From assembly GCF_000211855.2 (NCBI RefSeq), contig NC_015638.1, forward strand, positions 2,143,001 to 2,207,000: a stretch of DNA of 64,000 nt, in the 5' to 3' direction. Positions 7,877 to 15,908 of the stretch are shown here, one piece after another; the stretch's first letter is position 1, and each line of letters starts with the position of its first letter. The notes beneath the pieces were generated by a model, which made no database searches, was not told the origin of the DNA, and saw only the letters and a list, made by a program, of their open reading frames with translations. A program made the translations under genes and the position numbers. The DNA is from Lacinutrix sp. 5H-3-7-4 (GTDB lineage: Bacteria; Bacteroidota; Bacteroidia; Flavobacteriales; Flavobacteriaceae).

Positions 7877-8707
7877 CTACTTTTTTCTTAAAACAGCGCT
7901 ATTTTCAAATTTATTTAATTCTATTTTAGGACTACCATAAATATAAGTTTGGGTGCTTCCAGAAGCTTCAAGAGTTAAAGCGTTGTTTACATCTATATAA
8001 ACATCTGCTTTATCTTTAGTAATTAAACTACAATTTTTCGAGGTAAAGTTTTCGGCTTTTAAATTTGTACTATTATCTGTAGTAATACTCAAATCATTAG
8101 TGTCTCCTTCAATTTTAGCATAAGCATTTTTAAGCATAGATATATTTGTATTGGCAGTATTAATTAATGCTTTTAAGCTAGTACTTTCTTTAAGGTTTAA
8201 AGTTGCGGCATCTGCAGTAACATTTAATTCGGCTTTACTTTTATCATTATGAGTAAAATTAAAGTTTTTAGCTTTAAAGGTTAAATATGTTCTTGAATTA
8301 GCATGAGTTATTAAATTAAAATCTTGAAGCAGTAATGTGTTTCCAGAGGTTAACTGAGCATTTTCTTTTAGTTCTATAGCGTTTAAAGAGTCTTTTACAA
8401 TTACGGTTATGTTAAACCTTTTGCTAGATGTAATACGCTGTAATTTGGTAAACTTTAAACTACCGTTTTGTACTTCGTAACTAATGGCGTTAAATAAGTT
8501 ATCATCTGCTTCAATTTGTACAGATGGCGCTAAACCTTGTAAAATTTTAATTTCAAAATCATCACCAATTACCAACCTGTTAAATGGAGAAAGCTCTGTT
8601 ATTTCTGTAACAACATTTCTGCTACCTTTAATTTTTTCAAGATCTTGTGCGAAGCTTAAAAAAATAGTTAGTAATGCAATAATAGTTAATTGTAGTTTTT
8701 TAATCAT
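7877..8707 (-). CDS. Head GIN domain-containing exported protein (DUF2807)
   Basis: A 276-residue protein with a Sec signal peptide (MIKKLQLTIIALLTIFLSFAQ, cleaved before about residue 22) and a body made of short repeated beta-strand units with motifs such as FNRLVIGDDFEIKILQG, the start of the head-GIN/DUF2807 beta-solenoid. The family is known from Bacteroidetes as a periplasmic or surface domain of unknown function, sometimes called putative auto-transporter adhesin. It lies directly downstream of the PspC-type gene on the same strand, but the hairpin at 8766-8806 separates them. Function unknown. Confidence 0.85.
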   Translation of the reverse strand: MIKKLQLTIIALLTIFLSFAQDLEKIKGSRNVVTEITELSPFNRLVIGDDFEIKILQGLAPSVQIEADDNLFNAISYEVQNGSLKFTKLQRITSSKRFNITVIVKDSLNAIELKENAQLTSGNTLLLQDFNLITHANSRTYLTFKAKNFNFTHNDKSKAELNVTADAATLNLKESTSLKALINTANTNISMLKNAYAKIEGDTNDLSITTDNSTNLKAENFTSKNCSLITKDKADVYIDVNNALTLEASGSTQTYIYGSPKIELNKFENSAVLRKK

Positions 8708-8765
8708 TTTTTATTTTAAATAGTTTGTTATCAAATACTTTAACTAAGTATGGCAAATATATAAC

Positions 8766-8806
8766 AAAAACCATCCCAAACTCTTTTAAAGTTTGAAATG
8801 GTTTTA
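8766..8806 (-). terminator. Terminator-like hairpin after the PspC operon
   Basis: Read on the reverse strand, AAACCAT and AAAC pair with GTTT and ATGGTTT (with a bulge) around an AT-rich loop, followed by TTTTTGTT. It would end the PadR-PspC transcript, including the candidate microprotein at 8832-8885. Confidence 0.65.
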
Positions 8807-8831
8807 CAATTGGTTGGTTTGTTATTAGTAC

Positions 8832-8885
8832 TTAAACAAAAATTTCAAGTACTGTTTCGATTAAAAATTTAGCTATAGTTATCAT
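8832..8885 (-). CDS. Candidate 17-residue hydrophobic microprotein
   Basis: On the reverse strand, 54 bases after the PspC-type gene's stop, an ATG preceded by an A-rich stretch (CCAATCAAAAAA) opens a frame coding MITIAKFLIETVLEIFV and then TAA. The A-run before ATG resembles the leaders of genuine genes here, and the peptide is an amphipathic or membrane-type helix. It lies between the PspC-type gene and that operon's terminator hairpin. At this length an ORF can occur by chance, so this is only a candidate. Confidence 0.3.
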   Translation of the reverse strand: MITIAKFLIETVLEIFV

Positions 8886-8906
8886 TTTTTTGATTGGTTT
8901 TTATTT

Positions 8907-8926
8907 TGATTGATTGATTGATTGAT
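8907..8926. repeat. Tetranucleotide repeat (TGAT)5
   Basis: Five perfect tandem TGAT units just downstream of the PspC-type gene's stop codon, outside any coding region. Such runs can vary by slippage, but here no reading frame would be affected. Confidence 0.9.
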
Positions 8927-8938
8927 AAATTGTAAGTG

Positions 8939-10795
8939 CTAATTATCTTTTTGTTTAGAAGAGATTTCTATTCCATCTTCATCTATAGTAACATTTACTT
9001 TTTCGCTTTTTGCCTTAACGCCATTGTCATCTATAACAACTTGAGAATTTTTGTTTTTTGCTTCAAAACCTTCATCGTTAATTTTTAACTCTGCGTTATC
9101 GTTATTTATATCTACTCTAACTTTAAAGTCATCGTCATCATTATCGTCATTATTTGGGCAGTCTAAGCATAATAAACTATTGTTTTTTACTTCAAGAAAG
9201 TTAGACTCCATACCATGATCTAAAATATCGTTATAGCGGTAAGAGTTGTTACTATGGTAATTATACGTGTTTTTATCTGCAAATAAGTGACTGCCTACTG
9301 GTAAGTATAAAGTAACTTCTACTTTTTGGTCTCTATGCCTGTTATTATTTGGGATTAAAAAATGGTTGTCTAATTTTAATTCGTTATTAACTAAAGCATA
9401 ATTGTAACTAATATTTTCGGCTCTGTCTTTAGCTACATTGTAAGTTGTACCACGAGAAGAGCGTTCAATTCTAATTTTAGCAACACTATCTCTGGTAGAT
9501 TTTACAATTAAGCGCACACCTTGAGAGTAAGTAACTTTCTCTCCACTCTCATTAAAACCTTCGTCAAAATTATGAAACGATCTTCTAAAGTTTTCAGCAT
9601 AATAATCGTTATTCTGCATGGTGATAAATAAGGTGTCGTTTTTAGTAACATTATAAAGTTGCTCTGTTTTTATAACTTTAGCTTCCTCTTTATAAGATAG
9701 ACCTTGTTTAATACCAATTATAATTAAACCTATAATGGATAGTAACCAAAGGCCAAACAGTGTAAATTTAGCAATGTTACCCATAGACTTTAAATTGTTT
9801 ACAAGTATTTTTAAACCTAAATAAAACAGCATTAAAAAAGGAATACCAACTGCAAATAACACTAATAATGAAAATAGCCAAAATGGTGCGCCAGATGCAA
9901 TAGATAGCTCATTAAAATCTACACCAGGAATGTGAACATTATCTACTAAATTAGAAGATAAAAAACTTATAATTAGTGAAATAACAGCAACAGCACCAGT
10001 AAATACTAAAATAACGCCTATAAATTTCGCAAAGATTTTTAAGAAGAACATAAAAATGTCTGCAATGGTATCAAAAAAGGACTTTGAACTAGATTTTATA
10101 GTATTGCTTTTTTGATTGAAATCTATATTTTTCACAGATTCTGAAATTGTTCCAGAAGCATTATCAAAGGTTTCCTTTAACTTATCACCAGTTTTTTGAA
10201 GGTTTTCTGAAGCATTATCAAAGCCGTCACGAATTTTTTTTTCAATGTTAGAAATGGTAACTTTTTCTCCAGTCATTTGTATTTTTTCTGAAGTTGTTGT
10301 GGCTTCAGGAATAAAAATCCAAAGTAAAATATAAAGTAAAACACCAGTTCCTGCACCAAATATTAGTAAGAACCATATAATTCTAATCCATAAGGCATCG
10401 ATACCAAAATAGTGACCTAAACCAGCCGAAACACCTCCAACATAAGAGTTTTCTGTATCTCTAAATAATTTTTTAGAAGGTTTAGATTTTGAATATGTTT
10501 TGTGTTGTGGTTCATCTTCAAAAATTTCGTCATCAACTAAGTAGTCTTCGGGTTGTCCCATAATAGAGATTACATCGTCTACTTCTTTTACACTAATAAC
10601 TTGTTTATCGTGTTTTACACGTTCTGAAAATAGTTCTGAAATTCTAGCTTCAATATCTGCTATAATTTCACTTCTTCCTTGAGAGTCTGTAAATGAACGT
10701 TTTATAGCCTCAAGATAGCGCTGCAATTTTAAGTATGCATCTTCATCTATGTGAAAAAATATACCTGCTAAATTTATGTTGACTGTTTTATTCAT
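8939..10795 (-). CDS. PspC domain-containing envelope-stress protein
   Basis: A 618-residue membrane protein. Residues 1-95 form an N-terminal helical domain with a GQPEDYL motif (HAAS-like, as in proteins paired with PadR regulators). A PspC domain follows at about 105-170 (SYVGGVSAGLGHYFGIDALW and the hydrophobic helix after it). Residues 170-250 are charged, then there are about four membrane segments (250-380) and a long C-terminal periplasmic beta-rich region with an acidic NDDNDDDDF patch and a repeated unit ending GVKAKSEKV/GIEISSKQK. PspC domains sense envelope stress. It overlaps the upstream PadR gene by 8 bases, so that repressor probably controls it. Confidence 0.88.
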   Translation of the reverse strand: MNKTVNINLAGIFFHIDEDAYLKLQRYLEAIKRSFTDSQGRSEIIADIEARISELFSERVKHDKQVISVKEVDDVISIMGQPEDYLVDDEIFEDEPQHKTYSKSKPSKKLFRDTENSYVGGVSAGLGHYFGIDALWIRIIWFLLIFGAGTGVLLYILLWIFIPEATTTSEKIQMTGEKVTISNIEKKIRDGFDNASENLQKTGDKLKETFDNASGTISESVKNIDFNQKSNTIKSSSKSFFDTIADIFMFFLKIFAKFIGVILVFTGAVAVISLIISFLSSNLVDNVHIPGVDFNELSIASGAPFWLFSLLVLFAVGIPFLMLFYLGLKILVNNLKSMGNIAKFTLFGLWLLSIIGLIIIGIKQGLSYKEEAKVIKTEQLYNVTKNDTLFITMQNNDYYAENFRRSFHNFDEGFNESGEKVTYSQGVRLIVKSTRDSVAKIRIERSSRGTTYNVAKDRAENISYNYALVNNELKLDNHFLIPNNNRHRDQKVEVTLYLPVGSHLFADKNTYNYHSNNSYRYNDILDHGMESNFLEVKNNSLLCLDCPNNDDNDDDDFKVRVDINNDNAELKINDEGFEAKNKNSQVVIDDNGVKAKSEKVNVTIDEDGIEISSKQKDN

Positions 10796-11132
10796 TTTTG
10801 TTGTTTTTTGATGGTGTAACGGTGTTAACTGCGGTTTGTAATTCGTCCCAAGTAGTGGATAATTCTTTTAAAAACAGCTTTCCTGTTTCTGTTAATCCAT
10901 AATATTTCCTTGGTGGTCCAGAGGTGCTTTCTTCCCAGCGATAACTAAGAAGTCCTGCGTTTTTTAATCTTGTTAATAAAGGATAAATTGTACCTTCTAC
11001 AACAAGCAACTTGGCGTCCTTAAGTGTGCCTAAAATTTCGGCTACGTATGCATCGTCGTCTTTTAAGACAGATAAGATGCAATACTCTAAAACACCTTTA
11101 CGCATTTGTGCTTTTGTGTTTTCTATCTTCAT
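10788..11132 (-). CDS. PadR family transcriptional regulator
   Basis: A 114-residue winged-helix regulator. Typical PadR features are MRKGVLEYCILSVLKDDDAYV at the start of the HTH, the recognition region EGTIYPLLTRLKNAGLLSYR, the wing GPPRKYYGLTETGK and a short C-terminal dimerisation helix. It is the first gene of a two-gene operon with the PspC-type gene (8-base overlap). PadR proteins usually repress the operon they sit in and respond to small molecules; autoregulation is inferred. Confidence 0.93.
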   Translation of the reverse strand: MKIENTKAQMRKGVLEYCILSVLKDDDAYVAEILGTLKDAKLLVVEGTIYPLLTRLKNAGLLSYRWEESTSGPPRKYYGLTETGKLFLKELSTTWDELQTAVNTVTPSKNNKNE

Positions 11133-11211
11133 ATTTTCATGCGATTTAATGTTGTTAAACTGTTCATTTTTTGATTGATTATTGATGATGCTTTTTACAA
11201 AGCGATTGATT

Positions 11212-11658
11212 TTATTTTATAAAGTTTATTGTAAATGGGTAATTATATAATTCACCATCTCTAGCACTTAAACTGGCTTTAATTATAAATATGATTTCTA
11301 ATATAAAACCTATAACGGCTAAAAAACCTAAAGATCCACCAATGTAAAATAGAGGTGAAGGCTCACTCATGTCTATATGGATACCATTAAATAAATTAAA
11401 GTCTAGAAAGTTTATATCGTGTAAAATGTTAAAAGCGAAAAACGGCACAGTTAGCACTCCTATAGTTAAAGCATATAATAAAATACTTATTTGAAAATTA
11501 ATGGCTTGCTTACCATGTGTGTCTATAAATTGTGACTTTTCTTTATTCATTATCCATAATATTACAGGACCTAGAAAGTTTCCAAATGGTATTATAAACC
11601 TCGAAAAGGTAGATAAATGAATGAATGTAGCGATATTGTTGTGGTTATTTTGGTTCAT
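11212..11658 (-). CDS. DUF4870 domain-containing membrane protein
   Basis: About 148 residues from the ATG at 11656-11658 (MNQNNHNNIATF); an upstream in-frame ATG at 11688 would add ten residues and is less likely. The DUF4870 pattern is clear: IHLSTFSRFIIPFGNFLGPVI, then FIDTHGKQAINFQISILLY and two further membrane segments. It is an inner-membrane protein of unknown role. It lies upstream of the PadR gene on the same strand with 79 bases between, so it may be part of that transcript. Confidence 0.85.
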   Translation of the reverse strand: MNQNNHNNIATFIHLSTFSRFIIPFGNFLGPVILWIMNKEKSQFIDTHGKQAINFQISILLYALTIGVLTVPFFAFNILHDINFLDFNLFNGIHIDMSEPSPLFYIGGSLGFLAVIGFILEIIFIIKASLSARDGELYNYPFTINFIK

Positions 11659-11802
11659 TTTAAAAGCATATAATAGTTTCTTATACAAATATATGTCTAA
11701 AAAAAGGTATTATGTTACGCATAGTACTAAAAATTAACAAAAAATTAACATATTGATTTGTTAGATTTTTTCAATAGATTTGGTTGAAATAATAAATTAT
11801 AT

Positions 11803-12258
11803 ATGAAGCTTACACCAAAAAAAATTAATGCATTTAATATGTTTAAGTTACCATCGGTATACTTAACAGGCGTTAGAGTAAAGTCTATAACCGAAACCTC
11901 ATGTACTGTTAAAGTAAAACACCGTTGGATAAATCAAAACCCATTTAACTCAATGTTTTGGGCAGTACAAGGTATGGCAGCAGAGTTATCTACAGGAGCA
12001 TTAGTTTTAGGTAAAATTAGAACATCTGGAAAAAAAGTTTCTATGTTAGTATCTAATAACAATGCAACATTTACCAAAAAAGCAACTGGTAAAATTGTAT
12101 TTACATGCAACGATGGACATTTAATAGACGACGCTTTAAAAAAAACAATAGAAACTGGAGATGGTCAAACTTTTTGGATGCAAGCTATAGGTACAAATGA
12201 AGATGGAGTTGTTGTATCTACTTTTAATTTTGAGTGGTCTGTAAGAGTAAAAAATTAA
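11803..12258 (+). CDS. DUF4442 domain-containing hotdog-fold protein
   Basis: A 151-residue protein of the DUF4442 family, which has the hotdog thioesterase fold. The characteristic HRWINQNPFNSMFWAVQGMA segment (about residues 39-58) is present, followed by beta strands of the hotdog sheet (KKVSMLVSNNNATFTKKATG). A thioesterase-like activity on acyl-CoA is plausible by fold but not shown for the family. No signal peptide. The neighbouring AIM24-type gene starts 62 bases downstream on the same strand. Confidence 0.85.
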   Translation: MKLTPKKINAFNMFKLPSVYLTGVRVKSITETSCTVKVKHRWINQNPFNSMFWAVQGMAAELSTGALVLGKIRTSGKKVSMLVSNNNATFTKKATGKIVFTCNDGHLIDDALKKTIETGDGQTFWMQAIGTNEDGVVVSTFNFEWSVRVKN

Positions 12259-12320
12259 ATTGTTGTAACGCTAACCAATATTTTTATACCAATATATTAA
12301 TCAATAAAAATTAAAAACTC

Positions 12321-13118
12321 ATGACAGCACACGAAATAGATTATCGCATTTATGGAGAAGAAATGCAATATGTAGAAATAGAACTAGACCCTCAAGAAGC
12401 TGTAATAGCAGAATCTGGAAGCTTTATGATGATGGATGATGGTATTAAAATGGAAACTATTTTTGGCGATGGTTCTCAAAAAGACAAAGGCTTTTTAAAC
12501 AAAGTACTTGGTGCAGGCCGAAGAATTTTAACAGGAGAAAGTTTATTTATTACTGCTTTTTATAACACTTTATCTGGCAAACGTAATGTCTCTTTTGCAT
12601 CACCTTATCCAGGAAAAATTATACCTATAAATTTAGCCGAGTGTGGCGGTAAATTTATTTGCCAAAAAGATGCTTTTTTATGCGCAGCAAAAGGAGTGAG
12701 TATAGGTATAGAATTTAGTAAAAAACTTGGCAGAGGCTTATTTGGAGGCGAAGGTTTTATAATGGAAAAATTAGAAGGAGATGGTATGGCATTTGTTCAT
12801 GCAGGAGGAACAACTGCTAAAAAGGAATTAAAAGCAGGAGAAACATTAAGAGTAGATACAGGTTGTATAATTGGTTTTACGCATAATGTAAATTACGATA
12901 TAGAGTTTATAGGTGGTATTAAAAACAGCATATTTGGAGGTGAAGGCTTATTTTTTGCTAAACTAGAAGGTCCAGGTACAGTTTATATTCAATCGTTACC
13001 ATTTAGTCGTTTAGCTAATAGAGTAATTGCAAGTTTACCAAAAGGCGGAAACAGTAAAGGAGAAGGTAGTATTTTAGGAGGAATAGGTAATTTAATAGAT
13101 GGAGATAACAGGTTCTAA
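12321..13118 (+). CDS. AIM24/TIGR00266 family protein
   Basis: A 265-residue protein of the AIM24 family (TIGR00266). It starts with IDYRIYGEEMQYVEIELDPQ, has the SGSFMMMDDGIKMET segment, and contains GLFGGEGFIMEKLEGDG and a second FGGEGLFFAKLEGPG copy, the internally repeated glycine-rich beta-barrel units of this family. Bacterial members are cytoplasmic beta-roll proteins of unknown function; the yeast homologue is a mitochondrial membrane-organising protein. Full length. Confidence 0.92.
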   Translation: MTAHEIDYRIYGEEMQYVEIELDPQEAVIAESGSFMMMDDGIKMETIFGDGSQKDKGFLNKVLGAGRRILTGESLFITAFYNTLSGKRNVSFASPYPGKIIPINLAECGGKFICQKDAFLCAAKGVSIGIEFSKKLGRGLFGGEGFIMEKLEGDGMAFVHAGGTTAKKELKAGETLRVDTGCIIGFTHNVNYDIEFIGGIKNSIFGGEGLFFAKLEGPGTVYIQSLPFSRLANRVIASLPKGGNSKGEGSILGGIGNLIDGDNRF

Positions 13119-13261
13119 AAACAGATTTTATGATTTTTTTAACTGTTAAAATTTGATGTGACAGGTTTTTAAATTAAAATTTTCACTACTTTTAATCGAA
13201 TTTATAAACCGTTTGCCTATTCAAGAAATTTACTTTTACTAAATTAAACCTAATAATAACT

Positions 13262-13459
13262 ATGGCAAGAGCAATGTTTGAGTACACTAAAACTGTACTA
13301 AATAAAGTTAGTTTTGATGCTAACTTGTTTTGCAAGGAAGTACAAAAAGCACTTCAACGTTTGTTACCTTACGAAATTGAGGAACTTAAGATATATATAC
13401 AATCTTTAGTTCATGACAATCCAGATTTAAATCAATGTCTAATCTATTTAAAAGCATAA
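13262..13459 (+). CDS. Small conserved-looking hypothetical protein
   Basis: A 65-residue protein, mostly helical, with two Cys (FCKEVQ and LNQCLIY) and a central RLLPYEIEELKIYIQSL helix. I do not recognise a named family. The A-rich start context, a single-gene layout and the perfect terminator right after the stop support a real gene. Nothing indicates export. Function unknown. Confidence 0.7.
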   Translation: MARAMFEYTKTVLNKVSFDANLFCKEVQKALQRLLPYEIEELKIYIQSLVHDNPDLNQCLIYLKA

Positions 13460-13461
13460 AT

Positions 13462-13486
13462 AAAAGCGACTTTTAGTCGCTTTTTT
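13462..13486 (+). terminator. Rho-independent terminator
   Basis: Perfect 10-bp stem AAAAGCGACT / AGTCGCTTTT with a 3-base loop, ending in a T run. Confidence 0.92.
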
Positions 13487-13522
13487 AATGACTTATTATT
13501 AGCAAAATTATATTTTCAGTTT

Positions 13523-13530
13523 TACCTTTG
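13523..13530 (+). promoter_or_regulatory. Predicted -7 promoter element (TACCTTTG) of the copper operon
   Basis: An exact TAnnTTTG match only 12 bases before the TTG start of the following gene. If transcription starts 6-7 bases after the motif, the leader is about 5-8 bases, almost leaderless. No distinct upstream TTTG at standard spacing. Confidence 0.55.
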
Positions 13531-13542
13531 TAAAAAAAAAAA

Positions 13543-13929
13543 TTGAAATCAATTTTTGCGATACTTCTTTTTATATCATTTGCAGTAAGGCCGCTTTTCT
13601 TTACTGGTTATGTCGCATATTTTCAATTAAATATTGATTACATTATTGAAACCTATTGTATTAATAAGGAAAAACCACAATTGCAATGTAATGGTAAATG
13701 CCATCTCGCAAAACAATTGGCAACTGCAACTACTCCAACTAATGATAATGATATAGATCTTGCTTTAAATACATTAGCAGAATCTTTTTTTCCAGTTTTT
13801 TTTACAAACTATAATTATAATAACTTAAAAAGTAATTCTCTTATTAATTTAATTCAAGTTGAGCCTGCGTATCAAAATTTATATGCTTACTCTTTTGAAT
13901 CTTTTTCTTTTAAACCTCCTATAGTGTAA
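13543..13929 (+). CDS. Small Cys-containing exported or membrane protein, first gene of the copper operon
   Basis: A 128-residue protein with a hydrophobic N terminus (MKSIFAILLFISFAVRPLFF) and a conserved-looking patch ETYCINKEKPQLQCNGKCHL with three cysteines and a histidine, a plausible metal site. This patch recurs in small Bacteroidetes hypotheticals as I recall them; no named family. The start is TTG at 13543: it gives the natural signal-like N terminus, and no upstream ATG is in frame. It precedes the MbnP and MbnH-like genes on the same strand, which suggests a copper-related role (inference). Confidence 0.65.
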   Translation: MKSIFAILLFISFAVRPLFFTGYVAYFQLNIDYIIETYCINKEKPQLQCNGKCHLAKQLATATTPTNDNDIDLALNTLAESFFPVFFTNYNYNNLKSNSLINLIQVEPAYQNLYAYSFESFSFKPPIV

Positions 13930-13998
13930 ATTTTACATTCATTTGGTTATGACCTTTAACCAAAGCTTTTAAAACTATTACAATTAAAATTTATACAA

Positions 13999-14802
13999 AT
14001 GAAAACATTAAAATTTGCATTTGCACTCTTGCTATGCACAATAATTTCTGCGTGCTCATCAGATGACGACGCAAACAATACTGAAGATTTATCAGGACAA
14101 AACGGAACATTAACCTTAAAGTTTGACAATGGAGTAGGAGATCAAGATTTCATTTTTGGTACTAATTATAACAAATCAAATAATGAGTCTTACAAAGTAG
14201 ATAACTTAAAATATATTATAAGTAATATTAGAGTAAAAGATAGTAACGGTAATATATTTATGTATCCAGTAGAAAACAATGCCTTTATTGTTGATGAAGC
14301 AGATGGTAATAACGCTGGTGAAATTTATATTACACTAAATAATGTAGACGCTGCAGATTATACAGAAGTTACTTTTGGTATAGGTATAGACCAAGAGCGT
14401 TTTGCATTAGGAGCAGAAGGTCAAGGAGACTTTTTAGAATTAGCTGAAGCTAAAGGTATGTTATGGAGTTGGGCAGCAGGCTATAAGTTTATTAGAATAG
14501 ATGGAACATATAGCAATAATACAGTAGCAAACGAACCTTTAAATATCCACATGGGAAGTGTTGGTTCTTCATTAGATAATTATAAAGAAGTTAGTTTAAG
14601 TTTTCCAAATACGGTTAGAGTAAGACATGATGCTTCACCAGAAATTCATATAAAATCTGATATCTCTAAAGTTTTTGATGGTACTACAACAGTAAATTTT
14701 GCAGATGGATATGACCAAGTACATGTTGATGCAGTAGAAACTCCAATTATAGCTACCAATATTAGTGGTATGTTTGAGGTTCATCATGTACATAACGATT
14801 AA
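13999..14802 (+). CDS. MbnP family copper-binding lipoprotein
   Basis: A 267-residue lipoprotein: signal peptide with lipobox IISAC (Cys19), then an acidic linker and a beta-sandwich. The MbnP hallmarks are visible: the DNLKYIISNIRV strand (68-79), the segment GMLWSWAAGYKFIRIDG (153-169) with two tryptophans, and HMGSVGSS near 184. In characterised MbnP proteins a tryptophan is oxidised to kynurenine by the partner MbnH and the site binds copper. The MbnH-like gene is next on the same strand, so the pair is present. Copper is known for relatives and inferred here. Confidence 0.85.
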   Translation: MKTLKFAFALLLCTIISACSSDDDANNTEDLSGQNGTLTLKFDNGVGDQDFIFGTNYNKSNNESYKVDNLKYIISNIRVKDSNGNIFMYPVENNAFIVDEADGNNAGEIYITLNNVDAADYTEVTFGIGIDQERFALGAEGQGDFLELAEAKGMLWSWAAGYKFIRIDGTYSNNTVANEPLNIHMGSVGSSLDNYKEVSLSFPNTVRVRHDASPEIHIKSDISKVFDGTTTVNFADGYDQVHVDAVETPIIATNISGMFEVHHVHND

Positions 14803-14811
14803 ATATAATTT

Positions 14812-14847
14812 AAACCATTGAAGCTTAAACGCTTCAATGGTTTTATT
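14812..14847 (+). terminator. Strong hairpin inside the copper operon (attenuator-like)
   Basis: A perfect 13-bp stem (14812-14824 with 14831-14843) and 6-base loop, followed by TATT. It lies in the 59 bases between the mbnP-type and mbnH-type genes. It could stop part of the transcripts or protect the 3' end of the upstream mRNA, giving more MbnP than MbnH. Confidence 0.75.
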
Positions 14848-14861
14848 ACAACTATAATATT

Positions 14862-15908
14862 ATGAAAAAAATAATCTTTTTTCTTTTAGGTATAGTGTGT
14901 TGTGTTTCGTGCTCTAACGAGTCTCAAGTTGCGGTTTACGAACCCATACCTATGGTAATAGAAACACCTTCAAACTTTCCAGATATCATTTACAATTTAG
15001 ATAATAACCCAATTACCCAAGCCGGTTTCGAGCTTGGAAAAAAGTTATTTTATGAAGGTAAGTTATCTTCAAACAATGCTATTGCTTGTGCATTTTGCCA
15101 TGAGCAAGCTTTTGCTTTTACACATCACGGCCATAATTTAAGTCATGGAGTTAATGGTGGTATTGGTTTTAGAAACGCACAGCCTATTCAAAATTTAGCG
15201 TACCAAACCTCATTTATGTGGGATGGTTCTGCCTCTCATTTAGACTTACAACCCATAATTCCAATTACGAGTGAGTTAGAAATGGGAGAAAGCCTTAGTA
15301 ATATCATTCAAAAACTAAGTGCAGAACCATATTATCAAGAGCAGTTTACACGTGCTTTTAATGATGGTGAAATTAATACAGAAAATATGCTAAAAGCACT
15401 ATCTCAGTTTATGGTTGCTATGGTTTCTTCTAATTCAAAATATGATAAGTTTATTAGAAATGAAGACAATGTAACATTCACAGCTTTAGAGGCAAATGGC
15501 TTAAGTACTTTTGAGACTAAATGTGCTGGTTGTCATGCTTCAAGTTTGTTTACAGATCAAACTTTTAGAAATAATGGGTTATCTATAAATCCACAATTAA
15601 ACGATTTAGGTCGCTATAATATAGGTAATAATCTCAACGATTTATACAAGTTTAAAGTGCCTAGCTTACGCAATGTAGAAGTAAGTTATCCTTACATGCA
15701 CGATGGGCGTTTTACTACATTAGAAGCTGTTTTAGAGTTTTATAATTCTGGTATTACAGATAATGGTAATGTAGACGAGTCATTGCTTAAAGATGATGGA
15801 ACATATGGTATAGACCTTTCAGATTATGAAAAGGAAAGTTTAATAGCTTTTCTAAAAACACTTACAGATTACGAATTTTTAAACGATGAACGCTTTGCAG
15901 AATTTTAA
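14862..15908 (+). CDS. Di-heme cytochrome c peroxidase family protein, MbnH-like
   Basis: A 348-residue exported protein, probably a lipoprotein (CCVSC lipobox, Cys17). Two heme c motifs are visible, CAFCH at 76-80 and CAGCH at 221-225, together with the MauG/CcpA-type tail VPSLRNVEVSYPYMHDGRF and LEAVLEFYNSG. In MbnH enzymes a bis-Fe(IV) state oxidises a tryptophan on MbnP to kynurenine; classical members reduce H2O2. Its position immediately after an MbnP gene favours MbnH over a detoxifying peroxidase. The last 23 bases overlap the next gene. Confidence 0.85.
   Translation: MKKIIFFLLGIVCCVSCSNESQVAVYEPIPMVIETPSNFPDIIYNLDNNPITQAGFELGKKLFYEGKLSSNNAIACAFCHEQAFAFTHHGHNLSHGVNGGIGFRNAQPIQNLAYQTSFMWDGSASHLDLQPIIPITSELEMGESLSNIIQKLSAEPYYQEQFTRAFNDGEINTENMLKALSQFMVAMVSSNSKYDKFIRNEDNVTFTALEANGLSTFETKCAGCHASSLFTDQTFRNNGLSINPQLNDLGRYNIGNNLNDLYKFKVPSLRNVEVSYPYMHDGRFTTLEAVLEFYNSGITDNGNVDESLLKDDGTYGIDLSDYEKESLIAFLKTLTDYEFLNDERFAEF

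Noticed and set aside
8754-8760. Another ATATTTG upstream of the head-GIN gene
   Set aside because: At 43 bp upstream the sequence is AACCATTTC and no repeat pair is present, so it is not part of the LytTR-like set.
8907-8926. (TGAT)5 as a phase-variation tract
   Set aside because: It lies outside any reading frame and away from a visible promoter core, so slippage would have no clear effect.
11686-11692. ATATTTG upstream of the DUF4870 gene
   Set aside because: No ACA-type repeats at the 43 or 64 bp positions.
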